In this document: positions 9,601 through 19,800 of the stretch, piece after piece | Position numbering within the stretch: the stretch's first letter is position 1 | Layout: each line of letters starts with the position of its first letter | Source: Serripes groenlandicus | Taxonomy: Eukaryota; Mollusca; Bivalvia; Cardiida; Cardiidae | Reading direction: 5' to 3' | Length of the DNA stretch: 64,000 nt | Assembly: GCA_031761405.1 (NCBI GenBank) | Contig: JASEVX010000008.1 | Location: 41,705,175 to 41,769,174, forward strand | The notes under the pieces: model-generated | The model's input: only the letters and a program-made list of their open reading frames with translations | Told to the model about the DNA's origin: nothing | Database searches by the model: none | Program-made: the position numbers and the translations under genes

Positions 9601-11907
9601 AATGTTTTGCATGCAACTACATTAGAGTCCATTATCTCAGTAACTGAAATAAGCGGTGGAATAGTCGAGCGCGCTATCCTCCGACAGCTCTTGTTCATAT
9701 AACAGTGGTAAATTTGCATACTCATGTGTTTCCTGGCTTTCTCACAACAGTACTCAAAAAAACAGTCAGTCCAAGCAACTTGCAGCTTTCCCACATAGAC
9801 TGTTAGCCTATTGATGGAAGACATAATTATTTAATATGTCTTTCCCTGTGCACAGTTCGTTGAATAACAAACTAGTAAATCGCATAACAGACGGTTATCC
9901 AGTTAACCTGTTAGCCATTGACATCCCTACCCACAACAAATTCACTGAACAACCTTGTTCAGTACTTAGTTAAACTTTCACTTAGATAATACCTCATTCA
10001 TTACCATTTTCTGCTAGGCCACGGGCATCAGCAGTTGCAGAAAGATTATGGAGTGCTAGTACAGTGAATGATACTAAGACTGCTGCGCCGAGAATAGAGG
10101 AGATGCGCTGCAGACTAAACAGGTACCGGTAGGCAGAACCCTGGTTCATTCAACCTTTTCATTGAAACACACTCTTTTTGACTCATTAAGCAAACTGCTT
10201 TTGAAATCATTGTGGCAAAAGGAGAAATTGCTCATGATGCCATTTGCCACAATTATTTCAACTCTATTCAATAAATATTCTTTCATTTATTAAGATTTTT
10301 CATACTTTTGGTAAAATGTTTTCAATTTATTTATTCAATGGGGTTTTACGCCGCTTTCAAAATTATTTCAGTTATATCACGGCGACAGTTCACTTATTCA
10401 TGATCCCTGGCTAAACAAACCAGTGCTAGGCTAGAAAATGTGCATTGCCTAAGGGCACTCCAACATGACCGTAGTGCCGCGACTGGGGATCGAACCCGGG
10501 ACTCAGATTTGTTATATGTGGGAAAGGCTTAACCTTTCCTTGATACAAACGGATAAAGGAGCCTGTGCATGGGTAAAACTACAGGGTGGCATTTGTTAAC
10601 AGTATAGATCCAGATCTACACTGTTCTACATATTACATACAGAGGTCTGTCAGAAGATTCCGTCCACTTGTGTAGAAATGCGATAGTGTGAAGTCTTTCA
10701 CACACCATTCAGAAATTATGTTTCATCATAGAAAATTGTCTAAAATATCATTTTTTCTGTCTCAAATGTTTTAATATGAATAATTTAAACGGAAAATAAG
10801 GTTGCAGAGTCTATACTCAGCTTTGTATTGTCTACTCAGTATGTGGGAAAATTGACATAGATCTCTCTTGATCTTCCATCTCGCAAGCTATCAATTGCTC
10901 CATAAGCATCATAGTAAAATAACTAGCAATGTATTGCTACTGCAACATAATATTCCCTATATATTGTACATACCAAGAACAATTGAACCAAAAGTAAAAA
11001 AGGGTTCCTGCAAGGAGATTTATTTTGAATACCCACAAGCGTTAAATAAAGCTTTAACCTTTTTCCACATACAGATGCTTTCTGACCCCTCTGCAGCAGA
11101 AGACCTTTGAAAACGATATGGCAATAGAAGAAATTGCTCATAATGAACAATCTCTCCTTTTGCAAAAATGATTTCAACTTTATTTAATAACAGTTTACTA
11201 TTATATCATTTAACCCTTTCCCTCATACGACAATTCTGCAGCAGACGACTTTGAACGTATTTTGTCAAAACATAGAAAATCTCCATAATTAAATGGATAA
11301 CCTATGACAAAAAGTGGAAAACATTGTGGCAAAAGGAGAAATTGCACGTTCTGTGCAATTTCTTCTTTTGTCACTATGTTTTCAAAAAGCCATCTGCTGC
11401 AGAGGCATCAGAAGCGTCTATATGAGGGAAAGGGTTTAAAGTGAATTTTTTTATATTTTGACAAAATGTTTTTAAAGACATCGGCTGCAAATTTGTGGTA
11501 TGTGGGAAAGGGTTTAGAACATAAAATACTTCCTTCTCCAGGGCCCAGATTATCTGATGGATTTTAACAATCTAAGGCAGTGTGATAAATTCTCTTTATT
11601 CTTCACATCCTTTTAACTAAACTTTTTACTGTATATGAATTTTATACAGTTGATAACTTTGAAAAAAGATTGGAGGAAAAATTGTAATATCTAGATAATT
11701 TTAAGTTTACTTTTGAGACCAAATTAAAAGAAATCGAGGTAAAAGCTAGCAAACATCAATCTCCTAAAAAGGTATCAATCGTTGTCTGACTCAAGAAAAT
11801 GTTTAACATTGTTCACACAGTTTTTATTTTATTTCAGACAAGGCTATCCAGCTGAACCGCCAAACGGACCAAGTTTTTGCCCTGATGAATATGTAGACAA
11901 TGTCTAG
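606..11907 (+). CDS. HEXB: Lysosomal beta-N-acetylhexosaminidase (GH20), C-terminal five exons
   Basis: This is the C-terminal part of a family GH20 beta-hexosaminidase, the lysosomal enzyme that removes terminal N-acetylhexosamines from gangliosides and glycans. Exons are 606-678, 2059-2230, 7749-7839, 10018-10122 and 11838-11907; all junctions are AG/GT and the phases (2,0,1,2,2) agree, giving 169 residues and a TAG stop. Landmarks in order are IIWQEV (substrate-pocket Trp), [32 protein letters not shown] (the pocket Trp-Gly-Glu), [29 protein letters not shown] and PSFC. Where human HEXA has Asn423-Arg424 and HEXB has Asp452-Leu453, this protein has Asp-Tyr, so it is nearer HEXB at the acid residue; orthology to one human paralogue cannot be settled. 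The catalytic Asp-Glu pair lies in exons left of the window. Introns are loaded with MITEs and tandem-core elements. Confidence 0.93.
690..900. repeat. Decayed family A MITE
   Basis: Diverged copy. It keeps the 'cctctgcagca' and 'ctgctgcagattt' blocks and a damaged central hairpin (gagaaattct ... agtaatttctc). It starts just after the HEX donor at 679. Confidence 0.5.
1145..1372. repeat. Family A MITE
   Basis: AACCCTTTCC terminus on the left and gggaaaggg on the right, with a central hairpin gaaattgctcat/catgagcaatttc. The copy lies in a HEX intron. Confidence 0.75.
1735..1816. repeat. 82-bp internal-deletion family A MITE
   Basis: TTAACCCTTTCCCACATA and GGAAGGGTTAA ends joined almost directly through a ctgctgcagctgcag centre; the ~150-bp interior and central hairpin are missing. 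TTAA flanks both sides. Confidence 0.7.
2059..2230 (+). CDS. HEXB: HEX exon A, active-site WYLD motif
   Basis: The acceptor is ctatgtag/GTT and the donor TTTAATG/gtaagg. The 172 nt run from phase 0 to phase 1 and encode [20 protein letters not shown], then a segment with [12 protein letters not shown] and [13 protein letters not shown]. It matches the human HEXA/HEXB segment 'VW...LLSAPWYL..ISYG.DW...Y..EPL.F.G'. A second, broken copy of this exon lies at 4277-4423. Confidence 0.95.
2300..2528 (+). mobile_element. SINE-tail fragment
   Basis: Contains the phrases 'gccaggaaacacatg', 'gtgatata' and a final 'ccaatcaatcaatcaa', which recur at 9700, 16200, 33950 and 38200 next to tRNA-like heads. 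No head is recognisable here. Confidence 0.45.
2545..2774. repeat. Family A MITE, near-complete
   Basis: A 230-bp reference copy: TTAACCCTTTCCCTCATA ... TATGAGGGAAAGAGTTAA, with subterminal ctctgcagcagac on the left and gtctgctgcag on the right, and a central hairpin gaaattgcac/gtgcaatttc. TTAA plus a CCC start is the pattern of piggyBac-type elements, so that superfamily is inferred. Confidence 0.85.
2879..3747. mobile_element. Tc1/mariner-type non-autonomous TIR element
   Basis: Imperfect ~27-bp terminal inverted repeats start CAGTTAAGAACATCATGAAA on the left and end TTCAAGATGTTCCTAACTG on the right. Both sides are flanked by TA (2877-2878, 3748-3749). The subterminal regions are rich in GAGCGGAACG-like direct and inverted repeats. 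A SINE (3244-3479) sits inside; without it the element is about 620 bp. No transposase is visible. Confidence 0.7.
3244..3479 (+). mobile_element. tRNA-derived SINE with 13-bp TSD
   Basis: The head contains an A-box (tggtcgagtggttagcg) and a B-box (ggttcgatcccc), followed by a body 'ggcaaggcacattttctagc' and an (ATTC)n tail. The target-site duplication TTGATATTTAGGG flanks it at 3231-3243 and 3480-3492. It was inserted into the TIR element after that element arrived. Confidence 0.88.
3838..4064. repeat. Family A MITE, diverged
   Basis: Left end taccctttctcatttacata, right end tatatgggaaagagttaa; the centre ggaaattgctcat/attctcatttt is a damaged hairpin. Confidence 0.65.
4277..4423 (+). pseudogene. 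Duplicated HEX exon A', truncated by an element insertion
   Basis: After an acceptor-like tttttttgag the sequence reads [20 protein letters not shown], then [12 protein letters not shown] and RNYY. 34 of 48 residues match exon A (2059-2230), and both start in phase 0. It carries the HEXB-like Asp-Leu pair, where exon A has Asp-Tyr. The equivalent of GVEPLNFNG and the donor are gone: the frame runs into element sequence and reaches TGA at about 4446. It could be a dead former alternative exon or, if spliced, a poison exon. Confidence 0.85.
4597..4624. promoter_or_regulatory. Nuclear-receptor-like cluster (DR1, DR0, IR3)
   Basis: AGGTCAAAGGTCAAGGTCA (4597-4615) contains direct repeats of AGGTCA spaced 1 and 0. 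The last half-site forms AGGTCATGGTGACCT (4610-4624), a perfect inverted repeat with 3-bp spacing, the consensus estrogen response element layout. It lies within the mobile element, so any regulatory role is unproven. Confidence 0.35.
4757..4770. promoter_or_regulatory. Second IR3 palindrome AGGTCACAGTGACC
   Basis: This equals the classical vitellogenin-type estrogen response element core GGTCAnnnTGACC. It sits in the next ~145-bp unit of the same element, at the equivalent position to 4610-4624. Confidence 0.35.
6377..6606. repeat. Family A MITE, near-complete
   Basis: TTAA-flanked 230-bp copy in the opposite orientation to 2545-2774 (left ctcatatgacaattctgcag, right tatgagggaaagggttaa). 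The central hairpin is gaaattgcacg/tgtgcaatttc. Confidence 0.85.
6799..7028. repeat. Family A MITE, near-complete
   Basis: TTAA-flanked, with central hairpin attgctcgttttgagcaat. It is followed directly by two badly decayed copies (7029-7215 and 7216-7373), the second of which hosts a family C element. Confidence 0.85.
7374..7620. repeat. Family C long-palindrome MITE
   Basis: 247 bp starting CGAGGGCTTGGCATGAAACG and ending with its inverse (CGTTTCACGCTAAGCCCTCG). The 4-bp target duplication ATCT flanks it (7370-7373, 7621-7624). The centre is a strong hairpin ggtgccattgctc/gagcaatggcacc. It lies inside an older family A copy. Confidence 0.85.
7749..7839 (+). CDS. HEXB: HEX exon [11 protein letters not shown] motif
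   Basis: The acceptor is tgttacag/GC and the donor TTATG/gtaagt. The 91 nt run from phase 1 to phase 2 and read [20 protein letters not shown] followed by DDTNLLSRL. The Trp-Gly-Glu corresponds to human HEXA 460-462 in the substrate pocket. Confidence 0.95.
7985..9712 (+). mobile_element. Nested tandem-core elements in a HEX intron
   Basis: The outer element has units like those at 1-345 (about 8030-8160, 9185-9345, 9440-9640) and the same terminal stem-loop (gctatc/gacagc, one mismatch) with TCTTGTT at ~9680-9712. A second element (8163-9163) is inserted after its T-run. A short remnant with its own gtgctcttgtt end lies at ~9345-9420. Confidence 0.6.
8163..9163 (+). mobile_element. Inserted tandem-core element, five ~158-bp units
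   Basis: Begins with a hairpin cccgttttgaaaaaacgg and a GC-rich 'tgcggcgtacgggcgg' block, then has five units starting near 'tcagctcaataacttt' (about 8263, 8418, 8580, 8740, 8905). The end is 'ggcgctcttgttt'. The same family is at 13142-13832. Confidence 0.7.
10018..10122 (+). CDS. HEXB: HEX exon [16 protein letters not shown]
   Basis: The acceptor is ttctgctag/G and the donor AACAG/gtaccg. The 105 nt run from phase 2 to phase 2 and encode [20 protein letters not shown], then RIEEMRC. A second donor-like CCG/gtaggc lies seven bases on, but only the first keeps frame with the last exon. Confidence 0.95.
10200..10532. repeat. Decayed family A MITE split by a SINE
   Basis: MITE halves (gtggcaaaaggagaaattgc at ~10209 and ttatatgtgggaaagg at ~10512) are separated by a minus-strand SINE (about 10330-10502) carrying the B-box complement ggatcgaaccc. 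The SINE head is truncated. Confidence 0.6.
11210..11439. repeat. Family A MITE, near-complete
   Basis: TTAA-flanked copy ~400 bp upstream of the last HEX exon. Partial copies abut it on both sides (11054-11209 and 11440-11515). Confidence 0.83.
11838..11907 (+). CDS. HEXB: HEX terminal exon and stop
   Basis: The acceptor is ttatttcag/A. The exon finishes an Arg codon and reads [20 protein letters not shown] then NV and TAG. It matches the human C-terminus (GVQAQPLNVGFC), including the final Cys; only nine residues follow that Cys. Confidence 0.93.
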
Positions 11908-11936
11908 CCCATTTTTCTTTTTTGTCTTACAAACTA

Positions 11937-12150
11937 TTTCACCATTTCCCACATATGTGGTTTCTGACGCATCTGAAGCAGACGACTTTTGAAATCATTT
12001 TGGCAAAAGAAGAAATTTCTCATATTGCCACAATAATTTTAATCTCTGTTACAATATTTAACTTTCATTTATAGAGAATTTCTCTATTTTTGTCTAGACG
12101 TTTTCAAAATCATCTGCTGCCAGTTGTTGTATGTGGGGAAAGCGTTAAAC
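11937..12150. repeat. Family A MITE in the HEX 3' UTR
   Basis: Diverged copy (catttcccacatatgtgg ... gtatgtggggaaagcgtt) about 30 nt after the stop, so it is probably transcribed as part of the 3' UTR. Confidence 0.65.
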
Positions 12151-12737
12151 AGACTGGATTATGCTTTCAATTTAAAAGGATGATGGTTCACATTATTTGT
12201 CTGCCATCAAAAGAATACTCTTTAGGTTACAATACACCAAAACAAATCCTTCTTTGTTTCCATGTAAATCGACCAGTTTCAGTCCTCAATTGTCACAATT
12301 TCTAAGCATTTCTTATGTAGAACACCATATATCATTGAATAGAGTTACCTCCTAGAGCTCTGTAAAACAATCAAAAGAAAATGTGGGGTCATGCATTATG
12401 CAAGAAAGAACTCGCCAGGCGAAAATGGTAACCGTCATTTTGTACCAAATCGAGCCTGGACAAAACCGGTGTTTAGCATTCTCTACTTTCACTTTCAAAA
12501 AAGGTCGAGATACTAAAAGTGATCAAGTCAATCCTTTCCAGTGCATCCTATACACATTCACAATGCATTTAAACTCAATGTCATATATTCAATACATTCT
12601 GGTGATGGTATACACTCATTTCTACACACAAACAAAGGTTTTTTTAGGGACTATAGTACTATAGATCAGAAGGTCAGCGGATGTATTTAGCGTAATTTGA
12701 CCTTTAGCATTTCTGTTTTCCATGAAGAAATAATGAG

Positions 12738-12743
12738 AATAAA
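12738..12743 (+). terminator. Candidate HEX polyadenylation signal
   Basis: First AATAAA after the HEX stop, ~830 nt downstream. No transcript evidence is available. Confidence 0.35.
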
Positions 12744-13141
12744 TTTTAAGTTCAAATATTTTTACACAGCATAATAACTCAAAAATCATTCTCATTCATC
12801 GCTGAATTTTGTTTTAACCCTTTTCCACATATAGCAAACGGATAAATCTCATTTTGTCACAATGTTTCGAACTTGTTTAAAAAAGATTACTTTCATTTAT
12901 AGATGTTTTTCGTCTTCTAGCCTTGATCATTTCATCTCAGTCATTTTAAGCTCATCTGTTATACGCGGAAAAAATGTCTGTCTTTTTTTATACCCTTGGT
13001 TTAGTTGTCATACAGCTTTAGCCTTGCCTCATAACTCAAAAACTGTTCAATATTTTCAAATGAAGCTTGGGACTCATGTTTCTAGGAACAATATGCATGT
13101 CTATATCAAGTCACATTACTATGGCTTATTCAGTAATGCCG
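12744..13141. other. HEX-LAMP intergenic, no gene seen
   Basis: Holds a truncated family A fragment (about 12815-12970) and otherwise AT-rich sequence with only short open frames. Confidence 0.5.
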
Positions 13142-13832
13142 TTTTTATATGCCCGTTTTTTTAAAAACGGGGCGTATTATAGTTTTACCTGCGGCGTATG
13201 GGCGGCAGGGCGGGTTGGTGGCGTCCAGTATGTTGTCCGCTCAATAACTTTAGAAGCCTTCGTCTAATCATCACCAAATTTGGTCAGATTGTGTATTGGC
13301 ATACTATCTTTGACAAGTTTGATAACTAGCCATATCGCTCTAGTCACACAAGAGTTATTGCCCTTTAATTATAGAAATTACCTAAAATTGGCCTTTTCTG
13401 CTCAATAACTTAAAAAGGCTTTGTCTAACCCCACTAAATTTGGTCAGAATATGTAGTGGCATAATATCTTGGACAAGTTTGATAACTAGCCATATCACTT
13501 TAGTCACTCAAGAGTTATTGCCCTTAAATTATAGAAATTACCTAAAATGGGTATTGTCTGTTCAATTACTTTAGAAGCCTTTGTCCTATCATCACCAAAT
13601 TTGGTCAGAATGTGTATTAGCATAATATCTTGGGCAAGGTCGATAACTAGCCATATCGGTCGAGAGTTATCACGCTTTAAATATAGAAATTACTTAAAAT
13701 TGGCCTTGTCTGCTCAATAACTTGAGAAGCCCTTGTCCAATCATCACCAAATTTGTGACAGTTGGCACTCTTGTTCGACTTAAAAAGATAGACATAGACA
13801 AGCGTTTGTTTTCGCTCCGTTGGGCTCTTGTT
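13142..13832 (+). mobile_element. Tandem-core element, about four ~155-bp units
   Basis: Starts with a near-perfect hairpin cccgtttttttaaaaacggg, then the 'gcggcgtatgggcgg' block and units from about 13240, 13400, 13555 and 13705. Two CTCTTGTT ends are visible (~13768 and ~13830), suggesting a composite. Same family as 8163-9163. Confidence 0.7.
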
Positions 13833-14239
13833 TGTATGTGGAATGAAGTTAATTGATATTATAAGTTAGATCTGGAAGTCAATTACATGTACCCCGGAAT
13901 CTATTATATTTTTGCTTTCCTTACTCATGTTTATTTATAAACAAATTTATTTTGAATATTACACAGTTTATATTTCTAGATATCTTTGTTTGTTGTTCTT
14001 TAATGTTTCCTTTTCTTTTGTTTTAAGTTATAAATAGAGAGTATTTTGAATGAACTATTGCACACCTTATTGACTGGTAAAGCACAGTCTTCATACCTAG
14101 GACCTTATATGCATGTAGTCCATCTAATGCACAAACCAATCATACGGTATTTGTGACCAACGGTAAACCAGATCAACCTGCATATTAGTGCATCACATGT
14201 TGACATTGGGTGTTCTTATTGAAATACAAGTTATGTACT

Positions 14240-15060
14240 AAGGTAATATAAACCTTTCCCTACATGAATTCCAACATGTAAGGGGTAGTAATGTACTGGA
14301 TAACCTTCCCTACACGAATTCCAACACGTAAGGGGCAGTAATGTACTGGATACCTTTCCATTCATGAATTCCAACATGTAAGGGGTAGTAATGTACTGGA
14401 TACCCTTCCATTCATGAATTCCAACATGTAAGGTTTAGTAATGTACTGGATACCTTTCCCTACATGAATTCCAACATGTAAGGGGTAGTAATGTACTGGA
14501 TACCTTTCCCTACATGAATTCCAACATGTAAGGGGGAGTAATGTACTGGATACCCTTCCATTCATGAGTTCCAACATGTAAGGGGTAGTAATGTACTGGA
14601 TACCTTTCCCTACATGAATTCCAACATGTAAGGGGTAGTAATGTACTGGATACCCTTCCCTACATGAATTCCAACATGTAAGGGATAGTAATGTACTGGA
14701 TACCCTTCCATTCATGAATTCCAACAAGTAAGGGGTAGAAATGTACTGGATACCCTTCCCTACATAAATTTAAACACGTAAGTGGTATAAATGTACTGGT
14801 TACCTTTCCCTACATGAATTCCCGCCCGTAAGGGGAATTAATATGCTGGATATCTTTCCGTTCATTAATTCACGAATAAAGGGAGGTAGTGTACTGGTAA
14901 TTTTTCGGTACATGACTTTCCATGTTTAAGGGGAGGTTAAGTACTGGGTATCTTTCCGTACATGAATTCCTAAATATAAGGGGAGATAATTAAATGGGTA
15001 CTCTCCCACACATAAAGTGAGGTCATGAATTGTGTACGTTTCCGTTCATGAATTCCCTCA
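14240..15060. repeat. 50-bp tandem satellite
   Basis: About 12 clear copies of a unit containing 'ctacatgaattccaacatgt' and 'agtaatgtactgga' (exact 50-bp period from 14255 to ~14810), then four or five decayed copies. The 121-codon open frame across it on the minus strand is a by-product of the repeat. Confidence 0.92.
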
Positions 15061-15404
15061 TTTGAGGCCAAGAAATGTGCTGACTAGCCTTCCTAACCGA
15101 TAGGAATATGTATCTTTAGTATACTTGCTGAACTGTCGAGTTAAGCAGGAATTGTGATGGTTTAGGTGCAATACAAGTATTAAAGAGAAACTACATATTT
15201 AATTTATCAGGTGTATTTACAAGGACAATTTCAAGAAACTTACAAAATGTCAATTAAACTGGCATACGTTAATATTTTAAAATATATTGCAAACATCCCA
15301 TATCACAGACCTGTCAATCATAGACTTGATTCAGTCCATCTAATTATTTTGTAAAGTCAAACTATTTTCCATTCTCTGAAAATCTCCGGCTTGGTCATAC
15401 AAAA

Positions 15405-15624
15405 TACTTTCCCACTTGCGGACACATTTTGACGCAATAGCAACAGACGACTTTTGTAAACATTGTGGCCAAAGGTGAAATTGCTAATGATGAGCAATTT
15501 CTCCTTTGGCCACAATGTTTTCAACTTTAATTAAGCTACCTTTTATGGAGATTTTTCACGTTTTTGGCCAATATGCTTTCAATGTCGTCTGCTGCAGATT
15601 TGCTGTATGTGGGAAAGCCATTAA
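15405..15624. repeat. Family A MITE
   Basis: Ends ctttcccac and gtgggaaagccattaa. Well-kept central hairpin: tggccaaaggtgaaattgct / agcaatttctcctttggcca. Confidence 0.75.
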
Positions 15625-15865
15625 GGGTTAAACATGTGAGTAATTTCGTTCCCTCCTTGGTGCGGCGCTTAGGAATGTATGATTAGCATTTCGATTGACT
15701 CAATGTACCAGCATTTCTGGTAACCATAGAACAATATACATGTAACTGAAAAAAAAGTTGCGTAAAATTCCATACATATGATACAAAGTATCTTTGAGAA
15801 AAAAAAGACATTGAGTTCTGCTAAGACCCAGAGCTATACCCTAACAATAAGAGAATTGTTTTGTT

Positions 15866-16065
15866 TGGGTGTTATGCCGTTTTCAACAATATTTCAGTTA
15901 TAACACGGTGACAGTTCACTTATTCATGATCCCTTGGTTAACAAAGCAGTTGTAGGCTAGGAAATGTTCCTTGTCCAATGACAATGACCGTCGTGCCGCG
16001 ACTGCATGGGTATCGAACCCGGGACTCCCGATTTCAAATCCTCCGACGCTAACCACTCGAATTCA
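15866..16065 (-). mobile_element. tRNA-derived SINE, minus strand
   Basis: Read on the minus strand it has an A-box-like 'gagtggttagcgtcgg' and a B-box 'gggttcgatacccatg' (the latter with an insertion), then the shared body. Same family as 3244-3479. Confidence 0.65.
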
Positions 16066-16141
16066 TAAACTGTAAAACGTAAGTTCTCATCGATGTCCAC
16101 TGTAGTACATTCACGGCTCAGTGGTCGGTTTGATTTAACGG

Positions 16142-16450
16142 AGACTGATTGATTACTTGGGGTTTAACGCATTTGTCAACAATTGTTCAGTCATATCACG
16201 GCGGCCAGTTCATCCACCAATGTGTTTCCTGGCCTTCTCATACCAGTACTACACACATCACTTTCCAAGCAACTGGCTGCTCAGACGAAATGTGTCGGCT
16301 GTCGCAGATGTCTATCGCCGCAGCTGCATTTTGGGGGCATTTTGAGAACAAATGTGTAGGCACGTGCCTACAGTGCCTAAAGGGAGCTACGCCCCTGGAT
16401 CACAAGACAACGTTGAACCGAAGACCCGTTGGACCTGTTCGGTGAGTTAG
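16142..16450 (-). mobile_element. SINE tail plus hAT-like fragment
   Basis: 16142-16265 resembles the SINE body at 38140-38260 (gggtttaacgc ... gtttcctgg). 16265-16402 shares 'gtgtaggcacgtgc' and the end 'gggagctacgcccctgg' with the element at 34160-34501. Confidence 0.5.
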
Positions 16451-16706
16451 AACAATACATAATTCCCACAACTACAATAATTATCGGCAAATTTACTATA
16501 TGTTGAACAGAAAAATATCAAATATAATTATATTAAACAATTGCATGTGCAAAACGTATTAAATCAAGAGGTCGTATGTGCAAAAATTATTAAATCACGA
16601 GAACGTATGTAGAGAGAAATAAGGCTACAATAACTGTATGGACTATTTCAAAACTACAACACCAAACACAAAACTTAATTCATACAACAAAACGTTCATC
16701 GCTTAG

Positions 16707-16861
16707 TTACAGTTCTTCATATTTTTTACGGTAACAGCAGCGGCCAGCGATGTATACCGTCATCACAATGGCAACCAGGACGCCAAGACCAACGCCCACA
16801 TAAATGTATGTGTTTCCCTTATGTCCATTAGTTGTGGAATCTGCTGAACATTCCGTCACAT
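16707..16861 (-). CDS. LAMP: LAMP exon 8, membrane helix and YEEL tail
   Basis: The acceptor is ctattttccag/AT. The 155 nt read VTECSADSTTNGHKGNT, then YIYVGVGLGVLVAIVMTVYI, AG and RCCYRKKYEEL plus TAA. They carry the last luminal Cys, a ~22-residue helix and the sorting tail. No canonical AATAAA is seen in the next ~200 nt. Confidence 0.95.
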
Positions 16862-19800
16862 CTGGAAAATAGTATATGGTTATTAGACACAACAGAATAC
16901 AGTATTATACCCTCGACATACAACAAATATGCAGCCGACTACTTGAAAATATCTAGGCGGAAATATTGAAAAATATAGTTACTGAATAAAAGTTGAAAAT
17001 ATTGTTACAAAAATGCTAATTATTAGATACCATCGTCATCTGCTGCAGATGCGTCTGCATGTATGAGTTCTGGCTAAGATTCCAAGAAGCAAACAGTCAT
17101 CTCAAGTAAATACTAGACGTTGAAAGAATTTGATTCACAATCGAAGTAACGTGAGTAAGTTTTATAGTTTTAAGTATCTATATAGTATATCAACCTTGGA
17201 AATTGTATAGCATTTGTCACGTGTTTGTTTTGAGGCATGTAATACGGAAGACGGGAACTTGATTATTCGAAAGATTAAACTAATGGTCGATTGAGGAATG
17301 GAGTATTATAACGCTTTACGATTTCCCATTTACAGCAAAGATGCAGCCGAATAATTTAAAAACATCTAAAGGTTTAACCCTTTCCCTCATATGGACGCTT
17401 TCTGACGCCTCTGCAGCAGACAGCTTTTTGAAAACATAGTGACAAAAGAAGAAATTACTCAAAACGAGCAATTTCTCCTTTTGACACAATGTTTTCCACT
17501 TTTAGACATAGGTTATCCATTCAATTATAGAGATTTTCAATTTTTGACAAAACATGTTCATAGTCGTCTGCTACAGAATTGTCGTATGAGGGAAAGGGTT
17601 AAAATCAGACCAACACACTTCGCTGTCCGTATATTAGATATGACGACACCGCATACAATGCGTCTCAAATTGACCCTATAAAATAAGATATTTTATGATA
17701 TTATATATTTATATTCATGAGAAGGTTTTCAAATTTCTTTTCAATGAAATCGCACGATACAACCATCGCAAGGCCATAACCACTCCTCATTCACGTCTTT
17801 ATTTATATGATTTACCTCTTTTGACACCTAACACACTTTTGTAGGAGACTATTTGCTTCACAGACGCAAAGGTCAATCTGAGACGACCTGTAAGGGCATT
17901 TAGATCTATACGAACGTTTGCTACTGTTGCGAAGCTTCTGTCTTGTTTTAAAGAGATTCTTTGCCGTGAATAATTTGAAAACATCTAAAGGTTTAACCCT
18001 TTCCCTCATATAGACGCTTTCTGACGCCTCTACAGCAGACAGCTTTTTGAAAACATAGTGACAAAAGAAGAAATTGCACAAAACGTGCAATTTCTCCTTT
18101 TGCCACAATGTTTTCCACTTTTTGTCATAGGTTATCCATTCAATTATTGAGATTTTCTATGTTTTGACAAAATACGTTCTAAGTCGTCTGCTGCAGAATT
18201 GTCGTATGAGGGAAAGGTTTAAACAAAAGTTCAACCGTATCCAAAGTTCAATAACTGAGTTGTAAACCGAACTTTTGAGATTTTGAAATTAATCTCAACT
18301 CATTTCAAATCACATTTTGACGCGTTTTGGTTTTTTATAAATGAAAACCAATTCAACCGTTGAAGGGTGATAGTACACTAAGATAACAATAGGAGAAAAC
18401 CAAACTTTTGAGGATTTGAAAGTAAGTGCAATCGCTATCAAATCACGAAGTGTGATCGTACCTCTAAGAATACGATCAGCAAAAACGGAATTTTGGAGGA
18501 TTTGAAATTAATCGTAATTCCTATCAAATCACGAAGTGTGATCGTACCTCTAAGAATACGATCAGCAAAAACGGAATTTTGGAGGATTTGAAATTAATCG
18601 TATTTCCTATCAAATCACGAAGTGTGATCGTACCTCTAAGAATACGATCAGCAAAAACGGAATTTTGGAGGATTTGAAATTAATCGCAATCCCTATCAAA
18701 TCACGAAGTGTGATCGTACCTCTAAGAATACGATCAGCAAAAACGGAATTTTGGAGGATTTGAAATTACTGTCAACTCCTACAATTTATATCAAATCACA
18801 TTGTCGAGTTTTTTCCCCATTTAACCGTTGAAGTGTGATAGTACTCTATGATAACGAGCAGGGAAGGTCCTAATTAGACTGCGCGAAGGCGCTGGTTTAT
18901 CTGGATCTTCGCTGGTCGCAGAGTCCCACAGGTCGGGGTTTTTACGTATGACTTGGCTCAACATACCTTTATCGGAGAATGATATGTTGGCGCTTTGCTG
19001 AAAAGCTGTATATTGAAGGTTCCAGATGTTTAGACTGTTCCCGTCTCCAAGGGCGACGGTGGTCGGTGCTTTACACAGGTAAGACCCATTTTGACTTGCT
19101 TCAAATGTTTTCTTCTTAATGGATTTACTAATAATCACCGTCTTGTTTGCTGAAAAAATGTAATGAACCTGTACTTAAGACCACCGTTGTATAACATGTC
19201 CCTGTCTATAGCGACCACACTTTAAATTTCACAATTAAACAATTTTCTGCCGAAATGACCCTGCAATTAAAGACAACCCTTTTCGTACTTACCTAGTACT
19301 GCTTAGTTCCCCATAGGTTCGTTGATTAGCGTACTATCAGTGTGATGTGACTGAAATACTTCCTTAACCGTGTACAATTATAATATTATATATTAGTGTA
19401 TACTTTGATATCGTTCCCTCTAGTGTCCATATTTAAAAGAGATGCAGTATCTGAAGACACGTATTGATTTTAACGAATTTTAAAATAGAAATTAGACACA
19501 ATGCACAATGAAGGGGTTATTGCATGAATATCGAACACTTTATTTTTTGTTTAGACTCGTTTCGTTGACGGAGATCTGGCTACGCAAGCTCGAACAACTC
19601 CGCCAAAGGAACTCGTCCAACGCAATATGTTCCCATACAGATGCATTAACCTATTAAATTACCAATTTTAGCGTTGATATTTGGAAACCACGGTTTTTTA
19701 TCAGCTGCTGTTGTATTGTAAAAGTACTGAAGGTACACATGGCTCCACCAGAACGTATTATTGTCATCGCCCTCCAAACTTCCCAGAATTCCATTCTTTC

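Noticed and set aside
14362..14727. 121-codon minus-strand open frame with repeating MLEFMNGRVSS-like blocks
   Set aside because: It is the 50-bp satellite read through three frames; no splice sites or start context.
17439..17681. 80-codon frames [18 protein letters not shown] at 17439 and 22318
   Set aside because: Both lie in the same family A MITE and duplicated flank; similarity reflects segmental duplication of non-coding DNA.
18414..18770. Four evenly spaced near-identical 86-bp units, as well as the 40-bp array at 59.8 kb, considered as CRISPR
   Set aside because: No unique spacers between repeats, and the context is eukaryotic.
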